Part shown: positions 30,843 through 44,200 of the stretch, one piece after another
How positions within the stretch are numbered: the first letter of the stretch is position 1
Layout of the letters: every line of letters begins with the position of its first letter
NCBI RefSeq assembly: GCF_035222375.1
Contig: NW_026946366.1
Coordinates: forward strand, 1,612,001 to 1,676,000
Direction: 5' to 3'
DNA length: 64,000 nucleotides
Source of the DNA: Podospora pseudocomata
Lineage: Eukaryota > Ascomycota > Sordariomycetes > Sordariales > Podosporaceae
The notes under the pieces: model-generated
What the model was told of the DNA's origin: nothing
The model's input: only the letters and a program-made list of their open reading frames with translations
The model's database searches: none
Translations under genes and position numbers: made by a program

Positions 30843-33800
30843 AGCAAGTGATCAAGGTGTTTGTTGGGTTGACGTTTTTTGGTTTCATCGTGTATATATT
30901 TATTTTAGTCTTTGCCCGTACATTAGGATATTTTGTGATCAAGGTATATACTATACTTCCTGGTACTTTGGAATACATCAAACGTGCAAGTTTGTAAACA
31001 GATCACCAACCTCTCCAACATTGACCGATCCTGACATTGGCAGACGTATATTTTTTTTGCTCACTTGACGCTCAACAACCAACCTATCCAATCTCCCGGT
31101 TTTTGTTCCGTTGACCCTAACCACCCAAAGCAAGGATCACCAGGAAACCTTTGGGACATGTCACATCACATCACATCTCTCAGCCTCACCTTCAATTTGT
31201 TGCAGACCGTCTTTTCGAATATTCGATCATCAAATCAATCTCAGCAACTCCGACAAGTTTCTGGCTTACTACCTTTACTAAACCTCCCAAGACCCTCTTG
31301 GCAACCACACAAATCCAACCCCAAAACCTGCTTCCAACATGCAAGCCAAGCGTCCCCTTTACCTACCTAGCGACAAACACTCTAGGGATTTTCCCGGGAA
31401 AACCTAAATTTCCACTCCTCTTCGTGTTCGTCGGGTGTCAGTTGTCATCAATCAGTCAGTTGTTTTGCCCCGAAGTTCCAGACCAAGACCCTGACGCAGA
31501 CCCAGAACCCCTCATTAGTTAGTAGACCGGAGCCCCCTCCGCACCAACAACTGCTCCGCCCAGACTTGTTTTTTTTCACGGGGCATTGATTGCTTGGCAG
31601 AGACATGACTCTGGGGAAGATGGGGTAAGGGGCCAAAGAGGGAAAAGGCTCATGTGATGACGGATATGAACAGCTTGTTGGTTGACAGTGACGGTTGGAT
31701 GGTAGACTCCTGTGGTTGATATCACCAAGCGAGGAAACACAGAATAAAGAGTTGGATTGATGAACCACCAGGAATTCGATCGTCACATAGGTAAAACGCA
31801 GGTTTGAACAAAGCACCCAAGAACGACTTCTCCTGCCTGCCCCATGTCAAAGGAGGGGGCTGCACTAGGGAGCCCAGAGAACCAAAAAGCTGGAGGAGAA
31901 AAAAAAGCTGGAGGACAGGCGGAGGTATCCGTACCCAAAGCTCCACCAAACTTTGCATGACAATGCAATGTGTGCTAGCTTTGGTTTTCCCCCTTTCCGT
32001 TTCCTTTTCCCCAGCTTTTCCTGTTGGGATGGTTTGGTTTGGTTTTAGGCAGCTAGCTAGGTGAATCCATGAATCATTAATTAGATCGCCAGCAGGCAGA
32101 GCGAGTTCGGTTCTCGGTCTTGTCAATTCATCAGCCTCAGTCTGTGTGTGTTCGTCCGGTATTACACTACCTACCGAAGTGGTGAAAGTACTTTTTAGTG
32201 AAGTTCGGTACGTACCTACCCAAAGGGACAGAACAGACAGACAAAGCCGGCCGGCAGATGCAGAATGTCTGAAAAGGGAATAAATGACTGATAAGCATCT
32301 GATTTTTCTTGCTTTTGCATACATACAGCAGCGTATCGATCGTTTCAGTTTACACGCCTACAGACGCCGCACACCCTTCATCTGTGTCAATTGCAGTGAC
32401 GTCCAAATTGATGAGATCTAAATCCCCATCTCATTGTCCACCTCGTGGTTTCGCGGTTTTTGTTGCAACAACAGGTGTGTTGTTGTGTGTGTTGTTACCA
32501 AAACCTCTCTCGCCACTGCGCCATGGCCTAGCCTCCTCCACATCGATGGGGTCTGCCCAGCAAAGCTGAAGCTGGAGAAAATGGATCCCCCCCCCTTCTT
32601 CCATGGATCAAACCACCAGAGATATCTAGAGAAGGTTTGACGTGTCTTTCTTTCTCGCGTCCTCCGGGGCCGTGATCCACCACTTCTCCTCCGCCGCCGT
32701 TGGCCAATAATTTTCCCAATGGTTTTACTTGAAACTTCCTTGTCACGGACGCGTCCACACCTCTTTTTCTTCATCGTCAATGAGAAGATCCTGTGCTTGG
32801 AAAGTCAAGCTAAGAAAACTTGACTAGCTTCAACACCACTGAACACACCCCCCCTCACCCCCCCTCTTCCGCATCTCTCCCACCCAACTCCCGACCCCGA
32901 CCCCGACCCCGACCGCCGGGAAACTACGGAGGTGGGTTGGGGTGAAAAATGGAGCCCTCTTGGCCCCCGGGGATTAAGTGGATTGAGGCAAGCGGTGCGG
33001 ACATTGCGGAGGAGGAGGCGGAGGGAATGGCGGGCAATTCAGTGGAGAAAGCAAAGTTGACAAGCGGGGAGAAAGGCTCAGCCTCTTCATCGGAGAGGTC
33101 CACGCAACACTCATCATCAAGATCGCACACAAAATTGACCCAAACCAAAACAAACTTGTCGAAAAAACAAGGGGCAACAAAGCCCACCTCCATCCGCAAA
33201 ACCTGTCCAGGTTTTGGATCCAAGGTAAGGCACTGCTCACCGAGAGAAAGAATACCCATCCGATCGCCGATCTTATCAAATCATAAATCCTGCGGAAGAA
33301 ATACATGTACCTACTACAGTCACGACTAATAAGAACCAACCAACCCAAAAGAGAGAGAGAGAGTCCTGCATATCTTTATTTTTCTAGAAAGAAAAAAAAA
33401 ATCCATCAGCATACATACTGCAGTAAATAAAATCCCCAGCCCCAATCTTCGCGTCGGGGTTACGCTCGGTAGACGACGGAAACAAGGCAAGTTAAAACTG
33501 AAATACCAACCGAAAATACGGCAAGGCAAGGTAGTAGCCATGGCGTGAAATAGCCTCTTGGCTCTGTTTCCAGGCGGCGTTTCTGAAATTCCAAAAAGGG
33601 TGCGTGTAGAGAGCGAACAAGGTGAGGGGAACAAGGTGAGGATGCACCTTGATAAATCCGTCTCCCGCCTTCGCTTCGACGTCTCTCTCTCGTCATCAGG
33701 CGCTAGTACTGAACAGTGTTAGAGGTTGATCAATTTCACGTGTTTTTCTTAGTGTGAACTTGCTTTTTGCTCTTGGAAAGAAAAGACAACGGTCGTTGGT

Positions 33801-36558
33801 TGCTACATTGGGGGTAGTAGTACATGGAGATACTTCTGACTTGTATAACGGTTTGACATGTCTAGTTTTCTCTATGACTACTTGATATGTTCAGCAAAGC
33901 AGCTGATCAGCATCTCATCAGAGAACCACATCACCAGCCTCTGTAACAACAGCAAGAAGCAAACCAATTCTGATTTGTGGGGATGAAAAGCAGGGACTCT
34001 CGAAACGGCAAAAGCTCCACCGATTGTGTGGCCCAAACACCGATCCGTAACTTTTTTGTTCCTGACTCGAAGCCGAGACCAGATGACAGATGACACAGAA
34101 CTTACAAAAAGGTACCCAAGGGGCACGATCCGAAAAGTAAAAAAAAATAACAATAAAAAGAATACAATGGTTGCAATGGACGGATGGTGACCACTGTGTG
34201 TTGTGCATTATCTCCTTTGCCATTTGCGTGCTCACAGCACAGGAGATAAGGGCCTGCTTTCCCTCCATCACCACCTTCAAGTCCAGTTGCCGAGAGCACA
34301 TTTTCGATATTAAAACTTCCCGTCTTTCGAGAAACAAGAGCGAACCTTGGCCGACATATTCCCTTTCTTCTCTTGTTATAAATCTTTACCTGATATGTGT
34401 AACCCATCCAGCTTTCCTTTTCAACAACAAGACACACACCGAACATTGTATAACGAAACCCCCCTGCGGAAAAATATCGGGCCAAGAAACATATCACGAC
34501 ACACACCACCGGGGTGGTCGTTGCTCGGCTCGGACCAACGGAGCCTGTCGTGTGATTGGCCAGTCTAGCCCGCTCGCGTCTTTCGCCTCTTTGGCCGTGG
34601 ACGAGAGGAAGTTTTCTACTTTTTGAGAAAAGAGAGACACTGAGAAAGAGAGAGGGAGTCCTACTGCTTTAATTTGAGCTACGACGACCAAGTACTACTT
34701 ACATAACAATACGAGGCAAAGTTGTCTCAAAATGTGTCACATTCTCGAGCGGAAATCGCAACTTCTTGGCCTTCCCGCTCCGGGTGACAGAATCTCTGAC
34801 ATGTGCCGTGCTCCATCCCAGAGAAGGTGTTGTCCGCTGTTGAAGATGGGACAAAACCCCTGAGAGGAGGATGGGGTGAAAAAAAACAGAGATTAGCACG
34901 TGCGCAATCGCGGGGCGGAGCGGAGCAGAACGGATCAGCTCGGGGCGGAGACACACGAACGAAGCAGCAATCTTGGGTTTCTTGTTGTTGCTTCTCTTTC
35001 GCGATTGCACCGATCTCCAGCAGCAGCAAGCAGCGGCATGGGGCAAGCGTTTTTTTGATTTTCCCTTTTTTTTTTTTTGGCTCCACCGGTTTAATTCTTA
35101 TTGGATGCTCCACAACCCCAACGGACGGACGAGAGAGAGAAAAAGGCGGGGGCGTAAATGACAGCATCTGGAGAGAGAGAGAGAGAGAAGAATTGAGGGG
35201 TTGGCCAATGGAAGCTGGCCGATTTTGAACCACACGCACACACCACACATGGTTTTGGCGAGGGATCAGGGGTCGGATCAATGGCTCGAATTGAGAAGCT
35301 GACGATACGGACGGACGGTGCATGTTCGATGCGGTGTGGTGGTGGTAGGCTGGCAGGTGACTGAGCATAAACTTCACGCAAGAGGAGAGGAGAAGGGGGG
35401 TCCATTCTGAAATAATCATCTGCTGGGGTTGAGAGCAGCATGTGGTTTCATGACGACGACTTTTTGGAAGTGTTTTGTGTGTACTGGCTCGATTCGACAT
35501 TTTCCCTCGTGATCGCATGTGAGTGGCCCCCCCTTGAACAACTATGTAAACCCCTTCCCGATGTGGGAACGCCTTCTTCGATTTTTCAGATTGATCGGTT
35601 TCTGTAAGGTACATGTACATGTCAAGCAACCTGAATTTCAGGTGGTTGCCGCCTGGATGTATGTATATCCACCAAAGAGAGACGCGGTCTCTTAAGGGAA
35701 ACGAGAGGCTCAATGGCTAATCTGAAGACTTCATCCACGACATACATATAAAAAAAAAATAACTGCGGCATTTGCGAGCACACGAGCAAAATAGCAGTCC
35801 AGGACGGGAGGACTGCAGTCAATCTATCAAACTGACTTTGGGCATTCCGTCGTCACCGCTGCCAGACTTTCGCAATGTTTGGTTGCTACCTCGAAGGTAC
35901 ATCGCATTGGCTTGCGAGTTCAAAGCAGGCGATCCGCCCGCCCCGGTACGTACCCACATGGCCATGGCCAGCCAGGGCCAACCTCTCCACACCTTGTCCG
36001 CTTCTTCCTTGTCGAGCCCCCCCAGATTACTCCATCCAACCAGGGATGAAGGAGAGTTCCAGCAAAAGGTACGTATCGTCGCCAATGTGTACTTGTGACT
36101 TCCGGGAGCCATGAGGACCATGATGGCTGGCAAGATATAATCTAGTGGTAGCCCCGTTCCCTCCTGTTTCCCCCCCCCCCCACCTGGCTTCTCTCTTCGT
36201 GACTCGGAATCTTAGACCGACGGGGAAGTCTAGACGCAGTACCAACGACGACGACCTCAACTTGTAAAGCATACCTTGACATTGCTTCTACCATTGTTCT
36301 CTCCATTGAAGTGCTTCACTGTCGTCATCACCACCACCCCATCCAGGGTTAAGCTCTTTTCATCTTAGCGACTCGGGTCCATCTTAGAGCTCCAACGACA
36401 ACCACTTGCCACTTACAAGCTTCCGCTTTGAACTGGACGCTACCTTACTCATCGCCATTGTTTGCAAGCTCAGGGGGTCCTTCTAACCTTCGAACACTGC
36501 TCCTCACCACTATACCACACCACCGGAAAACACACATACACACACACATCACATCACA
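30843..36558. other. 5.7-kb region without a supported gene
   Basis: I read both strands and found no frame with a family motif or good introns. The stretch holds a CCCCGA hexamer repeat (32891-32914), GA dinucleotide runs (33350-33362 and 35171-35190), an A/T-run mix and a C-homopolymer near 36170. It is probably the 3' UTR of the peroxidase gene plus an unusually large regulatory or leader region of the transcription factor at 36559; non-coding RNA cannot be excluded. Confidence 0.5.
32891..32914 (+). repeat. CCCCGA hexamer microsatellite
   Basis: Four consecutive copies of a CCCCGA unit in the gene-poor region. It is a simple repeat with no coding potential. Confidence 0.85.
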
Positions 36559-39503
36559 ATGCCCGGATCAGAGTCACCAGCTCGGCAAATATCACCCGAA
36601 GCCGAAAACATGCAGCCGAGGTCGCCTCCGTCAGGCTCGGGCTCGGAGCCCGAGAGCAGTAGCCAGCAAGCCGGCACTGCCGACAGACCAAAAACCACCA
36701 AACGCCGTGCCGCGAGAGCCTGCGAATCATGCCGGAGACGCAAGGTTCGCTGTGATGTTGTCACTCAGAGCCCTTGCACCAACTGTCTGTACGAGAAGGT
36801 GGAGTGCCTGGTTCCAGAGTGCAGGAGGAAAAGGTACCTTCAAAACAAGAAATCACACTTTTCTTGTCCTTCTCCCGTCGTCTTGATCGTCATCAGTGGC
36901 TGACGTATCTCTTCTTCACTTTCTTCTCTTACAGAAAGCATCACTCAAGAGTCTCAGAATCGCTCGGCTCGAGTGTCGGGTCGAGTACCGAGGCTTCGCT
37001 CCTGCGGGCCAAGTGCCTCGGCTCAGCCGCGCCAATGGGCTACGCTCAGAACGGCCAAAATCTCGACTTCACTTACACCGGCAACCCTCTTTTGAGGCAG
37101 CAGCTGTTTTCCCAGGCCGGGAGTGACGCGATACGAAACCAGCAGTGTAAGTTTTATGCAGGGTCTGGTAGGTGCAAGAATAACGACTCTAATTCGCCCT
37201 TGGCTTGGCAGATCTGAATCTCTCCTATCAGAACGGTGCAGCCGGCTTTGGTTCAAATGCTCCTCTCAGGCCGAGGGTGTCTCCCTCGCTGCTGTACCAA
37301 AACACCGGCTTCCCACCGCTTCAGCCTGCCATCGAAGTCAGCCAGCAACTCAAATCGGTCCTCGAGGCTCAGGCATCACCAATAGCACCGGCGGAGCCGC
37401 AGCTGCCGGCTTTCATCAAACCGATTCCCAAGGCTGTCTCCCCCGAGGATCTCGACTACCTCAATGCCAAGAAGGCTCTCACGCTCCCGCATCCTCAGCT
37501 ACGAAATGCCCTGCTCAAGGCGTACGTCGAATATGTGCACCCGTACATGCCCGTGATGGACGTCCATCCTTTCCTCAATGCGATCAACGACCAGACGGGC
37601 CAATCCGGCAAGATCAGCTTGCTGTTATTTCAGGCCGTCATGTTTGTGGCGACTGCTTTTGTCGATGAGGACTTGTTGAAGGCCGAGGGTTATCAGGACC
37701 GGAGGGAGGCGCGGAAGGCCTTCTTCAGTAAGGCGAGGGTGAGTTTTTTTACTTTTTTTTTTTTACGTCTTTCTGTTGGCTTGGGAGGGCTCTAAACAAG
37801 CCCGGGGAACGTTGGGTAAGCGGGGGATGCTAACCATCTGCTCCCAGGTTCTGTATGACTGCGATACTGAACTCGACCGCCTGCACCTGGTCCAGGCTCT
37901 TCTCATGATGACTTACTGGTACGAATCACCAGACGACCAAAAAGACACCTGGCACTGGATGGGCGTGGCCATCTCACTGGCCCAGACCATCGGTGTGCAT
38001 CGCAACCCGGTGGCGACGAACTTCCCGCCAGCAAAGAGGGGATTGTGGAAGCGGATCTGGTGGTCATGCTACATGCGGGATCGCATGATCGCCCTCGGGA
38101 TGCGCAGGCCGACCAGGATCAAGGACGACGACTTTGACGTGCCAATGCTGGAGGAGGGCGACTTTGAAATCGGCAGACTCCGGGAGGACAACCAACTGCT
38201 GGGCCCTGACTGCGCTCTGGTCCGCGACGTCGAGATGCAGAGGGAGCTGGCGTTCATGTGCATCGAGATGGCGAAGCTGTGTCTTCTTGTCAGCGAGATG
38301 CTCAGGGCGCAATACTCGATCCTCAGCAGAGGCGGCATGCGGCCGGACGTCACGACAGCGAGCACGATGATGCTCCTGCCCAAGAAGGACCAGAACCCGG
38401 ACGGCTTTGCCATGACTCAGCAGGTCGACGCCATGCTCAACCAGTGGGCTGTCGGCCTGCCGTCCTGCTGTCGGCGCCAGCCGGTGCCCCTGACCCCCAT
38501 CGAAGAAGGGCGCAGGCCTGTTGTCCTGCAGCGCCACCTCTTGCATCTCATCTACTACACCACCGTCTCGGCCCTCCACAGGCCGCAGTTCCTCCGCCCT
38601 CAGAGAGCCGAGCCCGTCATCCCGACAAAAGCCCAGCAGTACTCCCAAGAACGGGTGCGTGACGCATCAAGGGAGGTGATCAAAATGGTCACCGAACTCC
38701 GCCAGCACGGTCTAGAGCGGTGCCTCCCCACCACCGGCGTCACCGTCCTCCTCCCCGCAATGATCATCCAACTCCTCGACTCGACCGCCCTCGACGCAGA
38801 CGACCAGACCAGAGCCCAAGCCGCCCAGGGCTTCAAGGAGCTCCTCGCCGTCATGAGAAACCTGAAGGAAATCTACGCCGCGGCATCCTACGCCGTCAAC
38901 TTTATGACCTGTGTTCTCCAGGGACGGGCCTCGCAACAGCAGGTGCAGAGACCGCAGCAGGCGTTTCAGAGCATGTCCACTGCTACTCCTGGTGGTGGGA
39001 TGAACATGATGCCTTCTTCCATGCCGGAGCGGCCGTCGACGCCGCCGCCGGATGACTCGCAGTTTATCAGCTCGGCTATGCAGGGGGTCAATAATCTTTA
39101 CAATCACCCCCAGCATCAGACGCCCGGGTTTGCGGGGAGTGGGATGGCGGCTGGTGGTGGTGGGGAGATGGAGGATACTATCATGATGATGGGTGGGCAG
39201 ACGCCCCCCGGGACGGATTATGACTCTGGGTCGCCTGGGGCGGAGCATGGGGGTGGTGGTCTTGATGGTGGCGGGGAGGAGACGTTGAAGCACCACTTTG
39301 GGGGGGCTCAGCAGAGCGCGACTAACGGGGCGGGGAATGAGGTGGTGTATAGTGAGTGGTTGGAGGAGTATCCGGGTGATATTGGGGGGCCGGATGGGGA
39401 GTTTTTGGGGATGGGGATGGACATGGGTGGTTCGGGGTTGGGTGTCGTGGGGGAGGAGGCCAATGCGAGGTATGAGTGGAACTCTATGAGCATGGGTGGT
39501 TGA
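36559..39503 (+). CDS. Zn2Cys6 transcription factor, CTF1/Far-like (fatty-acid/cutinase regulator type)
   Basis: Nuclear regulator of 889 residues. The zinc cluster is at residues 55-83: CESC-RRRKVRC-DVVTQSPC-TNC-LYEKVEC, with basic residues following. The middle region (fungal_trans, PF04082) holds YVHPYMPVMDVHPFL, YWYESPDDQKDTWHWMGVAI, IWWSCYMRDRMIALGMRRP and TRIKDDDFDVPML, which match cutinase factor 1/FarA-FarB proteins. These bind CCTCGG-type elements and turn on fatty-acid beta-oxidation and lipolytic genes. The C-terminus is Gly/Met/Pro-rich and acidic, probably an activation domain. Four exons: 36559-36833, 36935-37146, 37212-37738 and 37848-39503. Assignment to Far-1 or Far-2 is not possible here. 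A possible link to the nearby lipase is only inference. Confidence 0.88.
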
Positions 39504-41271
39504 AGAAGAATATGTGATGGGGGAGGCGACAGAAGGAGAGAGGAAGAAGAAAAGCATTGCTATATACCCTCGGGGGGTGTTGAAATCGCAAGGAAAGGAA
39601 AAAGAACGGAAAGGTATGGCATGGAAAGGACATGGGCAAGGGCGTTTTTTGGGATGTGGGTTGAAATAGGCATTTGGGATTGATTGGGTTATATAGGAAA
39701 TTCTTCGGAAAGCGATTTGACGGGTTACATCTTGAAGATAGAGGAGGAGGAAGTTTGGAAAGAAGTAGAATCGGATGAGAATGACGACGACTAAGCCTGG
39801 ACCAATTGGTTCGGAGAGTTGAGAAAATATTATTAATTTCGATGATGACCCTTTGGTTGCCCGCCCTGTGTGATGATTGTGAATGGCTTCGAGACATGTG
39901 AGAGGACTCTGGAGACAGACTGAGACAGTCCATCACACAACTCCGGCGAAGAGTGGATGTTGATGATTCAAAACTCAACATCGTTCCCGTGTGAAGAGAG
40001 GTTTGGTGGAGATTTTCCCACGTCATATTTTGTGAGTGTGCGCTTCGGCCTCGTGTCGTTGGAAAGCGAATGAGTGTGGATCAGTCAGTGGCTTGTGCAT
40101 CCCCTGCCGTTGGCGTTGCTGGGAAGATGAATGACGGGAATTAGTGCGGTTCGGGGGTGCTGCTATCTACTTCAGGGCGAGAGGATGCTGGCGACGTGTT
40201 AAGGGTGTCTCATCACCAACCTTGTCGGTCTCATGTCCGTTTGGGCCTAGCCCGGACGCCCCAGCCGCTACCCGAAATCACATCCCCAGAAGAAGGCGAC
40301 TTTGGAGAGGTCCAAGATGGAGATCTGGGTGGGTTGTGTTACCAACCGCCAATTAAATGAGGCCGGGGTTCCTCGAAATACACTGAAACTGCCCTGCTCT
40401 GCTACTTTCCACTTTGTCGTCCCTTTCTCTCCCTTCCTTTCGGTGTGTGCGCTCACCGGTCTAATCATCAGTCGCTCTTTTTACCTGAACTGTGTTCGTT
40501 GTTCTACTGTCGCTCCCTTTGTCTACCCGTATCGCTTTTGCCCAACATCGCATTACTCTACCTGAATAACCCAATTGCCAATTGGGTCTCAAGTTCTGCT
40601 ACCTCAATCCTGACGTGTTGCGGTTTCATCGAATCGACCCTCTTTATTGGAGGACGCGCTGCCTGGCTCTGCTCTTGACACCACCCACTCGGATTAGGCT
40701 TTGGGCGGAATCGCATACGGCGTCTGGCCTTCTTTTTTGACAAGTCGCCCTAACCCAAGGTTTTGCGCCTGGCGGACAACGCACCGAGCGGGCTTTCTAC
40801 AATCTGCACGTGCCCGCCACCAAGATTTCCTGTTTGTTCTGGGCCTTCTAGTTGGATCGGGGCCTTCTTTTGCTTGTTCTTCCTGGTTCGTGTCGCCCTT
40901 TCAGCGAATCATTTGACTGTGCCTGTGGGCAGCTGCAAACGGAACGCAAGGCGCAGCACGAAGAGCGAATCACAGCGGTCAAGCTTTCCCAAGCTTCCGG
41001 AGCTTCAGCAGCCGCCAAACGCCCCGCCTCTTTTTCCACCCTTTGTAAACTATGGGACGCTCCGAGCAGAGGAAATCATACAACGTCTCGCCAGGCTCAT
41101 AGGAGGGCCATTATGTCGCGCGGCGACCTGTCCCGAGATCACCACTGAACGAACTTACAAGAAGAAAACGAAGAAGAAGAAGAAGCTTCACCGACACCAC
41201 GACAGACCCACGACAACTACACCGACGACGACGAAGAAGAACAACACCAAATAGCAGCAGCAGCAGCAACC
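39504..41271. other. Intergenic, leader of GAS2-domain gene
   Basis: 1.8 kb with no supported gene. The 120 bp before 41272 are rich in GAAGAA, ACGACG and finally CAGCAG repeats directly before the ATG, as seen in leaders of long fungal transcripts. Confidence 0.5.
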
Positions 41272-44200
41272 ATGGACGACCCACCGCCCATGACGGCTGC
41301 TCACCACCACTACGCGGCACCGCGGGGACGCCAGCTCGGCACAATTCCAGAACACCACGCGACGACCGCCGGCGGACCACGGACAACCGACGATTTGCTT
41401 CTGAACCTGACACCACGAGCTGCCGTCGAAGCTTTCCAGAACCCCTCGGGCTCCCTCAAAGCATCCATCGATGCCGCGACACCCTTCGAACAGGCCTTTG
41501 CCATGCGGGCCGCCATTGCCTCGAGCAACATTGCGGATTGGCTCGAAGACCTTTCCAGCTGGCCATGGCCCAAGGGAGGAGGTTCTGCCGGATTTGAGAT
41601 GCCAATGGCAAAGAGGAGGAGAGTTTCCAATGGAATTGACCGGGCGGACGAAGACGACCAGATGTACATTGGCAGCCTCGAGGTCTCTCAGGTGGTCCGG
41701 TACGAGAAGCGCATTGACGAGATCAACCAGGGTCTGGAGAAGCTCGACATTGAGGAGATCAAGACGCAGGTGCTACACAACCACATCATGCCGCTCTCTA
41801 GACCGGGGACCCCGTTGTTGGACTCGGGCCGTTCCGTCTCATCTGCCCTCTCCACCTTGGCAAGGATGGACGATCTCACGGCGCTGCTCACGGCCACCCT
41901 CATGCAAGCGCTGCCGAATATCTCCAAGCTCACCAGGTTACTGGGCATCTGGACATTTCGCCTGCTTGTTTTGCGCAGGATTCCCGTCTTTTTGAAGTCG
42001 CTTGCTGATGCCGAAGTGGCGCTTCAGTCTGGGTGGCACGCGATTGGTGTCAAGTCTACGAAGACGGATGCTGCTGATACTGCCAGCTCGAACGGACCCC
42101 CCTCGGGCACTAATGGAGTCACGGTTCTTTCCCAGAAGGAGCACGAAGTGATGAAGACGGTGCTCGAGCGCAAGGTCGCCAGAACCGGCCGGGACTTGGA
42201 TGCCATGCTGGACCTGCTTGAAGGGCAGGTGGACACACTTCCTGAGGAATGGATTGACCGGGTGGACTCGTTGGAGCATGAATATGGCGAGTGGACTGTT
42301 GCATGCGAGCAGAAGATTAGAGAAGCTGAGCTGGCAGAGCTTGCGCGGACGACACCTGAGCCAAAGACTCGGCAGGTCGCTTCTGGAGACAAGAGTCCCA
42401 TTCCTCCCCCAACGCCAGAGAGCAAGGCGGCCACAGACATTGCTGAGCCGGTGGTTGTTGGAGGGGAAGAGAACAGCATCTCTGAAGAGTTCAACACTTC
42501 TGCCTCATCACGGCGAGAGTATTTCCCTTTGTTTGGTATGCCAGAAGAACCAACAAAATCAGAGCCGCGCTCACAAGACGGCATCAACAACGCGCCACAG
42601 GACCTCAGCAAGCGACTGGGCCTGCCCATCAAATTTGACCGACCTGATTGGCCAGCCATCAAGGTCCACGAACCAGCCGAGGAATACGACACCAACCCCA
42701 TCCGTTCAAGTCTCGACGGGGCCCGGAAATGGTCTCGGTTTGACGGAAATGGTCACCTGGTATCTTTTGATGGTCTAGAGGAAGAAGAGAAGAAGGATTC
42801 GACTGGCTTGGCTGGTTCCTCTTCTGAGCAGGACCGCGTTTCGGACGCGCTCGACGGTACGAGCGGACTAGACACGACAGGGACCCCGTCGTACCGCTCC
42901 GAGGACGAGTACGAACTGACGGATGGCTCGGATGACTTTGTGCCGCAGCCGGATCTGCCGGTATTGCCCCGTTCCAGGAGAGCAAGCGATTCCGGAACGG
43001 TGGTCCATGAGGCCAGCTTGGCTAGGTTCATGGATTTCTCGAGCGACAGCCTCGACCAAGGTACCCCTGAGCGCCCTCGGCGGCGCGACGTTGATCTTGC
43101 CAGAAGCCTCGCCGAGAGTTACCGATCACCGAGCTCTCCACCAGCTCTTAACCGCGTGGCTAATAGATCCATGTCGGTTAGCTTCAACGAGGAGCCCATG
43201 ATCCGACATCTGCCCAGCATCTCGAGCTCTCCCATGACGCCAAACTATAACCAGTCCTCGTTGTATGATGATGAGATTCCAACACAGCCCAATACCCCCG
43301 ACAAGGCCAACGGCCCAGATGAGAAGCTTCAGCAGCAGATTAGCGACATTCTTCAATCGGTCCCAGCTAAGATCCGGTTGACCTCAGTACTGCCGCCGAT
43401 CAACCTCAACCCACCCGACTTCAAGATGCCTACGGCACGCAAGAAGATGTCCAACCCTAACCTCAAACGCAGTGTTTCCAACATTTCCCTGAGATCCAAC
43501 GGCTCGCGAGCTGGCACCCCTTCTTTCACTCTTGCACCCGCTCTTGGCCGCACTCCACGGCAACGGCCCAAGCCCGGCAACCCGGAAATCAAACTCTACC
43601 ACCTGTCGCGTTCCAACGGCGAAGCACCCATCAAGCTCTTCATAAGATGTGTCGGCGAGCGCGGAGAGCGCGTCATGGTCCGAGTAGGCGGTGGCTGGGC
43701 AGATTTGGGCGAATACCTCAAAGAATATGCCAGCCATCACGGCCGACGATCCGCCGTGGCCGAGGCAAGCAAGGTGGAAGTGAAGGACATTCCCAGATCT
43801 GCCACCGCCATGGCCATGCGCGGCGACGGCACCCTCGGGTCGACACCTCCCAGCAGACCAGCATCTTCCCACAGACCGATGTCCTCCCACGCGACCAGGA
43901 ATGACGACTCACCGGGTCAACTCAAGGTGCGCAAGGTGAGAAGATCCAGCGCAGCTGTCGGGAGTGAGACGCCACTGGCAACGGTGACGGGGCCATGCAA
44001 TCGCAGCAACACGCCTTCGACTGGTGGATCGAGGTCGAGTTCTAGGTTGAGCTGGCCTCAGGCTGGGGAGAAGGATAAGGAGGAGGAGGTTGTGCTTGGG
44101 ATGGCGGGGCCGAGGGCGAAGCAGATTGAGATGAGCGAGGAGAATAAGCAGTGGGTTGAGAGCGTGAAGCAGAAGGTTAGGCTTGCCAGTGGTGAGAAGC

